Source: Bacteroidia bacterium (lineage in GTDB: Bacteria; Bacteroidota; Bacteroidia; Bacteroidales; Azobacteroidaceae). Taken from it: 40,871 nt of DNA. Under the pieces are notes generated by a model. The model was not told the DNA's origin. It did no database searches and worked only from the letters and a program-made list of their open reading frames with translations. The stretch is from assembly GCA_025996895.1 (NCBI GenBank), contig BNTW01000016.1:1-40871 (forward strand). Direction: 5' to 3'. Positions 1-6,476 of the stretch are shown here, piece after piece; the first letter of the stretch is position 1; every line of letters starts with the position of its first letter. The translations under genes and the position numbers were made by a program.

Positions 1-315
1 TAAAATTAGCAGTTTTACCACTAATTTACGAATTTTCAAATCAAATCGAAAAATCAAAGAACGCCTGTATGTAATTGTATATCAATTAATTACAATGAAA
101 TGTTAAAAGTTAACGCAAAACTACTAATGCCGTATAAAAAAATATTTTTTTCAATGTAAAACAGTTCATAAGTATTAGTATTAATAAATGTTTATTGATT
201 GCAGGACAAATATAGATGAAATTTTTCACAACGAACTCATCTAAACTTTTTAGTTTTACATAATTTTCTCAAGAGAATAACCTAAAAACTGCGTGGGTTT
301 CAAATTGATTCACTA
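1..315. other. AT-rich non-coding stretch at the left edge
   Basis: No convincing gene is visible here. The stretch lies downstream of the leftward TonB-plug gene. On the minus strand there is a perfect -7 type box (TATATTTG, 207-214) and a second one (TAGTTTTG, 116-123), but neither has a TTG/TTTG at the usual 19-21 bp. They could drive a leftward gene outside the window. I see no clear terminator for the preceding gene. Confidence 0.4.
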
Positions 316-2856
316 CTATTTGACAGATACATAATCAGTTTTTTTACAATAAATCAATTTTCCTTCCGTAGTAACTCCTTCAATTATCACTGAATAGGTT
401 GTTTGAGTATCAGCCGTATAAAATTCCACCGTCGCTTTTCCCTCGAAATTGAACAATACATCGGGCTTCCAGTAAATCGTACTGCGCAAATCGACTAGCG
501 CATTTTCGCGCGCTTCAGGCGTGTCGTATTGCGGTGAATAAAATTCAATAGGCGTTTGATAGCCCAAAGGCATCATTTGAGCCAGATTAAATTTTGGCTT
601 GTCCCAATAACTTTTCTTGGTATATATTTCTATTACCCCATATTTTCCTCTACTACCGTATCCTGCCAGTTTTGCCGGACTTCTAATAAAATCAACTTGG
701 ACTACTTCGTTTATGTCCAACAAATTCAAAATATTCAATGCTTCCCAATCACCACCTTCCTCATTGCCTCCTGTACCATAACTTAACGGCATACCATCGA
801 CTATTATCATGGGAGGAAAGAGGTTATAACCTGCTGTTCCGTGTACTCGGAAGCGGATTGAATTAAATGTCATTTTTACGTCAGGAATTCGATTGACCAA
901 ACTGCGTATATCGCCTGCCGCTGACCGGCGGATTTCAATTTCCGACATTGAATTATCGGGTTCAAGAACAAATTTCGATTGATGAGCGCGCTTTGCCTTT
1001 ACAACCAATTCCGGCAGGTTTTTTGTCCGCATACCGTTTTCATTAATATATTTCAAATCAGCTTTTTCGACATATTCTTGAAATTCGGGCTGTGTGATTA
1101 TTGCCTGTTTTTCTTGTTCATTGCTGTTATAAAATATTGTTTGATGCAGACTTACCGGCGGATATACGATACTGTCTAAATATAACTCAACAATATCTTT
1201 TCCTTTTTTACTCAATGCCTGAAAGCTGTAGCGAGTGCTGTCGGGAAATTCAAAATCCTTGATTGTAAAGCGTCCGTTTTCTTCTGTTTCCACCATATTG
1301 TAGAAATTGGGAAGTGATAAAATTTTGACAGTCGCCCCTTTGTATGGTTTCGACAATAATCCGCCTTTGACAATTCCCGAAAACGACTGCGACACTTCAT
1401 TGGGAACGGTCAAATATTTGAAATCGCCACGCATCGCTTTAGGAATATCATACCTGTTCCAACCATGCGTCAGCATCAATAAATCGGCATTCGCTTCTGC
1501 CTGCCGATTGTCTTTCTGAAAATAATAGGCCGGATTGAAAATATAACCTTTTAATTCGGAAGTCAATAACATGCGCGAAAGAATATTTAAGGTCGTATCC
1601 GGCTGAATATCTTTATCGTCGGTTACGGAAATCGAGAAATTTCCGGCAACAATACTATCGGGGGATTGAGCCAGGTCGATTCTCGCAAGCTCGAATTGCG
1701 GGTCAAGCCCGCAATGACAGTCTATTTCCAATTTCACTTTTTCACGCGGTTTATAAACTTGCTTATCCGCCTGAATATCCGGCGTGATCCAATCATTATT
1801 TAAAGCAAAAACCAATCGTTCGCTGACTGGCTGATAATCTTCCGTCAATAATAACAGGTGTGACACACCCGAAGGAAAATCAGCTTTGTCAATAGCCATC
1901 AAGCCTTTTGACCAATTCCACACACCGGAATAAAGCACCATTCCGCCGGTGTGAGCCAGAAAATAGAGTTTTTGTGCCGGTAACGTTTCCGGCTTATTGA
2001 CCGTAATCCATAGTTTATTTTGTCGCCAAACGGCCGACAGAGCATAAGTATTGGTTTTCACCTCCGGCAAATTTACCCGAATTGTTTGTCCGTCTTTGCG
2101 ACAAACCGCAACGTATTTTTCACCGGCTTCGGGACGAAAAGTAAAACGTCCCATGCCTTCGTGGGTAGTCGCAAATTCAGTAACCGGATTATTTTGTGCA
2201 TCCAAAATTTCACCATTCACTGCAATGCTTTGACCATCGGAAGTTAATGCTTTAAAGGCTACATTGCACAATTGCCCGGCAATCAGGTTTCCACCTTCAG
2301 GATAAAAATCGACTGTCATTGCGGGCTTGTCCCGCAATTCGAGCTTGCGAGAATCGACCTGGCTCAATCCCCTGCGACTTTTTGGGGATTCCGCGTCAAG
2401 CGCGGAATGACGAATGGTCGGATCGGCCACATAAATTGTCCGTGTAAAAAAATAATCTTCACCTGCGTTTTCCATGAAACGAGTATAGGCGCGAATTTGA
2501 TAATTTCCCTGCGCCAAATCTTCGGGCAAAGAAAGTGTTCCGTAATGCAGGCCTTTGTCGTCAGGACGGATTTGCTGACGGAGTTTCACAGAATCTCGCT
2601 CATTAATCAGTTCCACATACACATACCGGCTCCAATCGGCCGGACGGTGTGAAAAAGCATCTAACAAAAATATCCGGAAAAATACTTTTTCGCCCGAAAT
2701 ATAATAGGGCTTGTCGGTCTGCAAATAGATTTTTTCCTGCGGAAAAATCGAAACTTGTGTCGAAAGGTTATTAACGGCCGAATCCAGCGGCAACGTTTGA
2801 CTGCGTAAAACGAAAATCAAACCAAGCAATGCAAAAATAAAAACAGTCTTTTTCAT
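316..2856 (-). CDS. MG2-like / carboxypeptidase-regulatory / TonB-plug domain protein
   Basis: A protein of 846 aa with an N-terminal hydrophobic signal (MKKTVFIFALLGLIFVLRSQ), so it is likely exported. Residues about 40-145 (EKIYLQTDKPYYISGEKVFF) look like an MG2-type beta domain. Residues about 490-560 resemble a carboxypeptidase-regulatory-like fold, and about 640-760 look like a TonB receptor plug (MIIVDGMPL, SRGKYGVIEIYTKK). No 22-strand barrel follows, so this is not a complete TonB-dependent receptor. The domain mix is common in Bacteroidetes surface proteins, and the substrate is unknown. Two palindromic repeat copies are translated within it: RHSALDAESP and ELRDKPAM near residue 150-180, and CHCGLDPQ near residue 380. 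It is the last gene of the leftward island and begins about 20 bp after a remnant of a discoidin gene end. ATG at 2856 gives a good signal peptide. Confidence 0.8.
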   Translation of the reverse strand: MKKTVFIFALLGLIFVLRSQTLPLDSAVNNLSTQVSIFPQEKIYLQTDKPYYISGEKVFFRIFLLDAFSHRPADWSRYVYVELINERDSVKLRQQIRPDDKGLHYGTLSLPEDLAQGNYQIRAYTRFMENAGEDYFFTRTIYVADPTIRHSALDAESPKSRRGLSQVDSRKLELRDKPAMTVDFYPEGGNLIAGQLCNVAFKALTSDGQSIAVNGEILDAQNNPVTEFATTHEGMGRFTFRPEAGEKYVAVCRKDGQTIRVNLPEVKTNTYALSAVWRQNKLWITVNKPETLPAQKLYFLAHTGGMVLYSGVWNWSKGLMAIDKADFPSGVSHLLLLTEDYQPVSERLVFALNNDWITPDIQADKQVYKPREKVKLEIDCHCGLDPQFELARIDLAQSPDSIVAGNFSISVTDDKDIQPDTTLNILSRMLLTSELKGYIFNPAYYFQKDNRQAEANADLLMLTHGWNRYDIPKAMRGDFKYLTVPNEVSQSFSGIVKGGLLSKPYKGATVKILSLPNFYNMVETEENGRFTIKDFEFPDSTRYSFQALSKKGKDIVELYLDSIVYPPVSLHQTIFYNSNEQEKQAIITQPEFQEYVEKADLKYINENGMRTKNLPELVVKAKRAHQSKFVLEPDNSMSEIEIRRSAAGDIRSLVNRIPDVKMTFNSIRFRVHGTAGYNLFPPMIIVDGMPLSYGTGGNEEGGDWEALNILNLLDINEVVQVDFIRSPAKLAGYGSRGKYGVIEIYTKKSYWDKPKFNLAQMMPLGYQTPIEFYSPQYDTPEARENALVDLRSTIYWKPDVLFNFEGKATVEFYTADTQTTYSVIIEGVTTEGKLIYCKKTDYVSVK
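1661..1722 (-). repeat. REP-like palindromic repeat, copy A
   Basis: Read on the minus strand, these 62 bp match 2311-2372 on the plus strand with about two differences, so the two copies form a long inverted repeat within one gene. The core is a palindrome (ATTGCGGG, TTGAC-type loop, CCCGCAAT) at 1695-1715. In the host gene it is translated as CHCGLDPQ and the residues after it. Only the first half of the longer copy B is present here. Confidence 0.85.
2311..2413 (+). repeat. REP-like composite repeat, copy B (two palindromes, REPIN-like)
   Basis: Two different palindromes bracket a spacer: ATTGCGGG/CCCGCAAT at 2318-2338 and ATTCCGCG/CGCGGAAT at about 2388-2408. The outer edges are GTCATT and AATGAC, an inverted pair. 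The layout resembles bacterial mosaic REP elements made of two inverted units. It lies antisense to the host gene and is translated in frame as RHSALDAESP through ELRDKPAM. No REP-associated transposase is in the window. Confidence 0.8.
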
Positions 2857-2876
2857 TTTTCTTCATTTTTTATAAA

Positions 2877-2912
2877 TTACCCCCAAGTCCATGCACCATT
2901 TTCGTAACCTTT
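2877..2912 (-). pseudogene. Remnant of the 3' end of a discoidin-type gene
   Basis: On the minus strand this reads K-G-Y-E-N-G-A-W-T-W-G-stop. The discoidin gene at 4484-5590 ends Y-E-N-G-E-W-T-W-W-stop. The DNA of the two tails matches at roughly 29 of 33 positions. The remnant directly follows, in the same frame, the stop codon of the broken propeller gene. It looks like what is left of a duplicated discoidin gene after a rearrangement. Confidence 0.55.
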
Positions 2913-3170
2913 TTATATAAAAGGTAAATTAAACACGTAAATGATATTTTCATGATATATATCCACAGCATATATTTTTTTGTATTTCTCCGAAATATTA
3001 AATGCCGATAAATTAGCATTTATCTTAAATGATGCAATAGGAGTTCCATCCCATTTCCATACTTGCATTTCTGTTGTGACTACTTCATTTCTGTTTTTAT
3101 ATTGAGCATTTTTACATAGAACATAGATATATTCATTAGCTGTTTTAGGATATCCATAATAATATGTCAT
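2913..3170 (-). pseudogene. C-terminal fragment of the frameshifted 6-bladed beta-propeller gene
   Basis: An 85-residue frame (MTYYYGYPKTANEYIYVLC...) that reads as the missing last blades of the propeller protein encoded just upstream (3179-3922). Typical propeller strands are visible (MQVWKWDGTPIASFKIN, KKIYAVDIYHENIIYVF). The frame is open upstream of its ATG as far as the T-run at 3186-3190. One extra base there would join the two pieces as ...GNLKKEIENRMTYYYG. The ATG is probably not a real start. It could also be one intact gene carrying a sequencing error. Confidence 0.7.
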
Positions 3171-3178
3171 TCTATTTT

Positions 3179-3922
3179 CTATTTCTTTTTCAAATTTCCA
3201 AAAGAATCGTGAATACGAATTCTTTTAAAATAAGCATAAAACGAAGCAAATAATGTTCCATCAGATTTTACTACATCGTTTTTCATATATGTGAATATTT
3301 TATTCTGTTCGATAAACTGATTTTTCTCCCAATCCGGATATGAAATAGCCTTATAAGTTTTTGACGGTATGTGATTATTGAATAATATATATTCAGTATC
3401 TTCACTTGAAGTATTCCAATAAAAAAATGAGGAATCATTTAATTGCTTGAAGCCGTTGACAGGTCTATCTGCAATGTCAAAATATTGCTTAGTCTTGTCA
3501 TTGATTGAGAGATGATTATTTGTGATTACGACTTCTTTAAGCATAGATTTTCCCATATCAAAGAATGAAAAGCGACTATTAGAAGTAGATAAAAGGGATC
3601 TTGTATCAATATTATCAAAATCATTAGGACCTTGTCCTCTGAATCCGTCGCTGTAAAGATAAGTACACTCAGGTAATCGAAAAACATCAAACAATGTATC
3701 TTTTTTCATTTGATATAACAACAATTTATCATCTGAAATGATAATATTTGAAGGACTCAACGCTAATGGAGGTATTTCAATTGTTTCAAAATCTAAATTA
3801 CTTTCTATGTTGAATTTATCAATAATAACAGTTTCAGTATTACTATTTTTATCGTAAGTACAAGTATATAACGAAAATATAATAAGTATAGAAAGTCCTT
3901 GCCATGTTTTATTATACCACAT
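3179..3922 (-). CDS. 6-bladed beta-propeller (TolB_like/BF2222-type) lipoprotein, N-terminal part, frameshifted
   Basis: A frame of 247 residues. The N-terminus has a hydrophobic stretch followed by Cys (SLYTC), a plausible lipobox. Sequence such as GFRGQGPNDF is the G-x-GP-x-[DE]-F signature usual in the Bacteroidetes TolB-like 6-bladed-propeller lipoproteins. Family members are generally longer than this. The frame ends early at GNLKKK, and the rest of the propeller continues in another frame (2913-3170). The repaired protein would be about 336 aa. It lies directly downstream of the NVEALA peptide gene, separated by a strong hairpin, a neighbourhood known for this family. Its role is not known and it presumably faces the periplasm or the surface. 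Confidence 0.7.
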   Translation of the reverse strand: MWYNKTWQGLSILIIFSLYTCTYDKNSNTETVIIDKFNIESNLDFETIEIPPLALSPSNIIISDDKLLLYQMKKDTLFDVFRLPECTYLYSDGFRGQGPNDFDNIDTRSLLSTSNSRFSFFDMGKSMLKEVVITNNHLSINDKTKQYFDIADRPVNGFKQLNDSSFFYWNTSSEDTEYILFNNHIPSKTYKAISYPDWEKNQFIEQNKIFTYMKNDVVKSDGTLFASFYAYFKRIRIHDSFGNLKKK

Positions 3923-3949
3923 AATGATGAATTTATATATTTAAGAATA

Positions 3950-3990
3950 AGAGGGGAATAAAAATAAATTTGATTTATTTATCCCCCTCT
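3950..3990 (-). terminator. Hairpin between the NVEALA peptide gene and the propeller gene
   Basis: On the minus strand, AGAGGGGGATAAATAAAT pairs with a right arm ending TTCCCCTCT, with a small bulge and a 3-nt loop, starting about 12 nt after the NVEALA stop. It is followed by TTATTCTT rather than a pure T-run. It may be a partial terminator or an mRNA-stabilising element that lets the short peptide be made in excess over the downstream lipoprotein. Confidence 0.6.
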
Positions 3991-4002
3991 ATCGTATTTA
4001 AA

Positions 4003-4278
4003 TTAATTACAAGTTGAAGTACTACTTGCACTTGCAGCCCAATACGTAGTACAATCCGAACATTTTCGTACTGCTACCGCCCAGTCATCGCTATCCGATG
4101 CTGGAGTAACATTAGCATAACATGATTTTCCGCTACCTTCTTCGCCGCTTGCCAATGCTTCCACATTAGCCAAAGAAATACCCGATAATTCACTTTTTTG
4201 TGAATTGAAATTCACATTCAACATAGCTACTGCTGCTATTGCTAATACGGCGATTCCGCCAAAATTTTTCTTTTTCAT
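4003..4278 (-). CDS. NVEALA-family exported peptide precursor
   Basis: A small protein of 91 aa. It has a Lys-rich start (MKKKNFG), a hydrophobic stretch of about 15 residues (GIAVLAIAAVAML), then SLANVEALASGE, which contains the literal NVEALA motif that names this Bacteroidetes family. The C-terminal part (about residues 46-91) is Ser/Ala-rich with four Cys (SCY, KCSDC, TCN), so disulfides or a metal site are possible after export. The family is known as short precursors often encoded next to 6-bladed-propeller lipoproteins, as here. Biochemical function is not established. The cleavage point is likely near the NVEALA motif, but this is inference. Confidence 0.85.
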   Translation of the reverse strand: MKKKNFGGIAVLAIAAVAMLNVNFNSQKSELSGISLANVEALASGEEGSGKSCYANVTPASDSDDWAVAVRKCSDCTTYWAASASSTSTCN

Positions 4279-4348
4279 ATTTTAAAAAGAATTGAATTGT
4301 TAATAATAAATTTGTTTGTTTGGTTGTGTCTATCCTTTCAACAACCCC

Positions 4349-4363
4349 AAACCTCGCAGGTTT
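4349..4363. repeat. Short palindrome AAACCT-CGC-AGGTTT
   Basis: A 6-bp stem with a 3-nt loop in the NVEALA upstream region, immediately upstream of the -7 box of the candidate small RNA, roughly where its -33 element would fall. Such AACCT..AGGTT palindromes are scattered in many Bacteroidetes genomes. It could be an operator or just a repeat. Confidence 0.4.
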
Positions 4364-4378
4364 CTTAAATTAATTTAG

Positions 4379-4386
4379 TACTTTTG
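4379..4386 (+). promoter_or_regulatory. Bacteroidetes -7 box ahead of a candidate small RNA
   Basis: TACTTTTG matches TAnnTTTG perfectly. No TTG sits 19-21 bp upstream, so the -33 element is weak. No rightward gene follows, only the hairpin-rich stretch up to a T-run at 4463-4468. Confidence 0.4.
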
Positions 4387-4392
4387 TAGCCT

Positions 4393-4468
4393 CCTTTCTT
4401 TTTTAGGAAGGAATCCGGCGGGCGCATTGTTATACTTTTACCGAGAGCAAACATGTCCCGCCTTTTTT
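4393..4468 (+). ncRNA. Candidate small RNA between the NVEALA and discoidin genes
   Basis: A predicted plus-strand transcript of about 76 nt. It starts just after the -7 box at 4379-4386. A first hairpin is possible near 4392-4412 (TCCTTTC / GGAAGGA). The transcript ends in GGCGGG (4417-4422) pairing with CCCGCC (4457-4462) followed by six T. The 34-nt loop of the last hairpin is unusually long for an intrinsic terminator and may hold its own structure. It lies opposite to its neighbours. I do not recognise an RNA family. An alternative is a bare bidirectional terminator for the discoidin gene. Confidence 0.35.
4417..4468 (+). terminator. GC-stem plus T-run, terminator-like
   Basis: GGCGGG and CCCGCC are followed by TTTTTT on the plus strand. 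The minus-strand reading keeps the stem but lacks a following T-run, so its orientation does not fit the leftward discoidin gene. Confidence 0.45.
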
Positions 4469-4483
4469 CCTTAATATTATTTT

Positions 4484-5590
4484 TTACCACCAAGTCCATT
4501 CTCCATTTTCATAAGTAAATATCCGCTCGTCGCGTCCTCGCGAGAGATTGCGAATCCAATAGATTGTTCCGGCCGGCAGATTTTCATAAACCAGCTTAAT
4601 ATCCACCGCTTTCTTGCGTCCCATCGAAACCCAGCGGTGATTGTCCCAATACAAAAGCTCGTGCGTATCGCCCGGCGTAATATCATTGCCGTCGCCGCGA
4701 GGTGTATAGCTGATTTTACGGATTTGCATGGGTTTGCCGAAATCCATACCTACCCAAGTGCCGCTGTGCTTTGCAGAATTGAAAAGTGTCAATGGATCGC
4801 CGTCAAAAGCAACTTCTTTCACATTATCAGGACTAATAGCTTTTGAGCCGATTGCACGACCATACAACGGTTGTTCATTATCGTTTTGATAAAAATATAA
4901 TTCTCCCACATTGCAATAACTATCGTATGGCCCTCTGTATCGCCAATATCGGTAGCTTTTTTGCAAAGTATCCAATTTTATTTCTCCTGATTGAACAGTA
5001 AATTCGGGAATTTTATATATCAGTTCTGCGTCGCTGAAATCTGATTTATTAGCCGCTTCAAAGATACCGCCTTCCATACGGTGCCCCACTTCGTAACAAT
5101 GTGGAGCAATAAAATATTTTCGAAAAACGGTAGCGGTCAACGAATTAGTCGGAATTGGTTGATAACGTTTTACTAATCCGCGAATAGTGATATGAAAAGG
5201 CTCCGCAAATGGAACAATACCTTGTTCATCGTAAAACCCCGGCAAATACATACACATTTTACCCATTTTCTCAAATTTTACGTTATTCCCATTTACTTTT
5301 CCGAAATGAACCGGTACCCAGTTTTTATTGTCGAAGACAGCCAGATAGGCATACCGGTATTTATTCTTAAATTCAGCAGGAATTTCGATTTCTACATCGC
5401 CGGTTGTCATGTATTCATCGGTAACGTCTTTAATAAAATAGTTTTGAAATGTATGAGGAACATTCTTTTCCAGCGACTGCATCTCCAATATGTCCCGGTT
5501 GATGGCGTAAGTCCGACGGAACACTTTGGCCATTTTTGTATCGGGATTGTGCAATTCGCCCGGATTGCTGGAACCTGCGGAAAATATCAT
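4484..5590 (-). CDS. Discoidin (F5/8 type C) domain protein, likely N-terminally truncated
   Basis: A product of about 368 aa. The C-terminal third (about residues 235-368) looks like a discoidin-type carbohydrate-binding domain: NVKEVAFDGDPLTLFNS, WVGMDFGKPMQIRKISYTP, GDTHELLYWDNHRW, ending FTYENGEWTWW. The middle part (VFDNKNWVPVHFG, KMGKMCMYLPGFY) is the beta-rich module that usually follows a transglutaminase-like domain in larger Bacteroidetes proteins. That catalytic domain and any signal peptide are missing. The longer frame to 5611 starts with TTG; ATG at 5590 is preceded by AAGG and is preferred. A -7 box (5669-5676, minus) lies upstream, so the remnant may still be expressed. A copy of its last 11 codons remains at 2877-2912. 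Confidence 0.65.
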   Translation of the reverse strand: MIFSAGSSNPGELHNPDTKMAKVFRRTYAINRDILEMQSLEKNVPHTFQNYFIKDVTDEYMTTGDVEIEIPAEFKNKYRYAYLAVFDNKNWVPVHFGKVNGNNVKFEKMGKMCMYLPGFYDEQGIVPFAEPFHITIRGLVKRYQPIPTNSLTATVFRKYFIAPHCYEVGHRMEGGIFEAANKSDFSDAELIYKIPEFTVQSGEIKLDTLQKSYRYWRYRGPYDSYCNVGELYFYQNDNEQPLYGRAIGSKAISPDNVKEVAFDGDPLTLFNSAKHSGTWVGMDFGKPMQIRKISYTPRGDGNDITPGDTHELLYWDNHRWVSMGRKKAVDIKLVYENLPAGTIYWIRNLSRGRDERIFTYENGEWTWW

Positions 5591-5668
5591 ATTTTTTCCT
5601 TTGTTATTCAACTATCTGTAATGTACCTTTCTCATATTAAAAGTTCTCGCATGATTTTATTTATATTA

Positions 5669-5676
5669 CAAAGTTA
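5669..5676 (-). promoter_or_regulatory. -7 box for the discoidin gene
   Basis: The minus strand reads TAACTTTG, a perfect TAnnTTTG, about 80 bp before the ATG at 5590. No clear -33 TTG is seen at the expected distance. Confidence 0.45.
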
Positions 5677-5742
5677 CATAAATAATATTGTACTTTCTAT
5701 AATATTTTTCTAATATTTTTCTCATTTTAAGTATATTCTAAT

Positions 5743-5777
5743 TTTGCCAATTAGCTGTTTATTTTTTATTACTTTTG
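5743..5777 (+). promoter_or_regulatory. Promoter of mnmD
   Basis: TTTG at 5743-5746 and TACTTTTG at 5770-5777 are separated by 23 bp, slightly longer than the usual 19-21. Transcription would start near 5784, a short leader before the ATG at 5802. The TTG frame start at 5775 overlaps the -7 box and cannot be the start codon if this promoter is used. Confidence 0.5.
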
Positions 5778-5801
5778 CAAAAGGATGTATTTTCTTTTAT
5801 A

Positions 5802-6476
5802 ATGGAAGACAATTTTATTCTCCAACTGACCTGCGACGGCTCGCACACGCTTTTCCTGCCGGATATGGACGAGCATTATCATTCCACAAACGGTGCCATT
5901 CAAGAGGCGAAGCATGTGTATATCGAAGCCGGATTGAATCAGTGCCGGAAAGAAATCATTCATGTTTTGGAAATGGGCTTCGGTACTGGATTGAACGCTT
6001 TATTAACTGCATTGGAAGCTGAAAAACGGCAAATCAACGTTCGTTACACCGGATTAGAAAAATATCCTTTATCGCAAGAAATCACTGACAAGCTAAATTA
6101 CCCGGAAATGCCTGTCATTGCGGGCTTGACCCGCAATCCCTTGTTATTAAAAACGATTCATCAGGCCGAATGGGGAAAATCCGAAATCATTACGCCTTAT
6201 TTTCACCTTAATAAAATACAAACGGATTTCCGAATATTCGATTTTCCGGAAAAGTACGATGTGGTTTATTATGATGCGTTTGCACCCGGCAAGCAGCCGG
6301 AGGTGTGGTCGCAGGAATTATTCGACAAAATTTATTCGGCAATGAATTCGGGCGGACTGCTCACCACCTATTGCGCCAAAGGAAATATACGAAGAATGAT
6401 GTTGCAGGCAGGATTTATGGTAGAACGCATTCCGGGGCCTCTCGGAAAAAGAGAAATGTTGCGGGCAATCCGCTAA
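5802..6476 (+). CDS. mnmD: tRNA (mnm5s2U34) methyltransferase MnmD
   Basis: A SAM-dependent methyltransferase of 224 aa that completes the 5-methylaminomethyl-2-thiouridine modification at the wobble base of certain tRNAs. It matches the stand-alone MnmD domain (without the MnmC oxidase half) usual in Bacteroidetes. Visible motifs are the SAM loop LEMGFGTGLNAL, the central YYDAFAPGKQPEVWS, and GGLLTTYCAKG near the C-terminus. Between NYPE and LKTIHQAEWG the protein carries MPVIAGLTRNPLL, which is the translation of a palindromic repeat (6113-6137) and not part of the family. ATG 5802 was chosen over the upstream TTG because of the promoter. It converges with dapA, and the two stop codons share the bases CTAA. 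Confidence 0.88.
   Translation: MEDNFILQLTCDGSHTLFLPDMDEHYHSTNGAIQEAKHVYIEAGLNQCRKEIIHVLEMGFGTGLNALLTALEAEKRQINVRYTGLEKYPLSQEITDKLNYPEMPVIAGLTRNPLLLKTIHQAEWGKSEIITPYFHLNKIQTDFRIFDFPEKYDVVYYDAFAPGKQPEVWSQELFDKIYSAMNSGGLLTTYCAKGNIRRMMLQAGFMVERIPGPLGKREMLRAIR
6113..6137 (+). repeat. REP-like palindromic repeat, copy C, inside mnmD
   Basis: TGTCATTGCGGGCTTGACCC followed by GCAAT is the palindromic head of copies A and B. It is read in frame as VIAGLTRNP. The insertion lies at a point where the methyltransferase can presumably tolerate a loop. Confidence 0.85.

Noticed and set aside
4393..4468. Possible signal recognition particle RNA because of GGAAGGA
   Set aside because: The conserved SRP loop context is absent and the stems do not fit the 4.5S fold.
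5775..5801. Longer mnmD start at TTG
   Set aside because: The TTG is part of the -7 promoter box, and ATG 5802 matches the family start.
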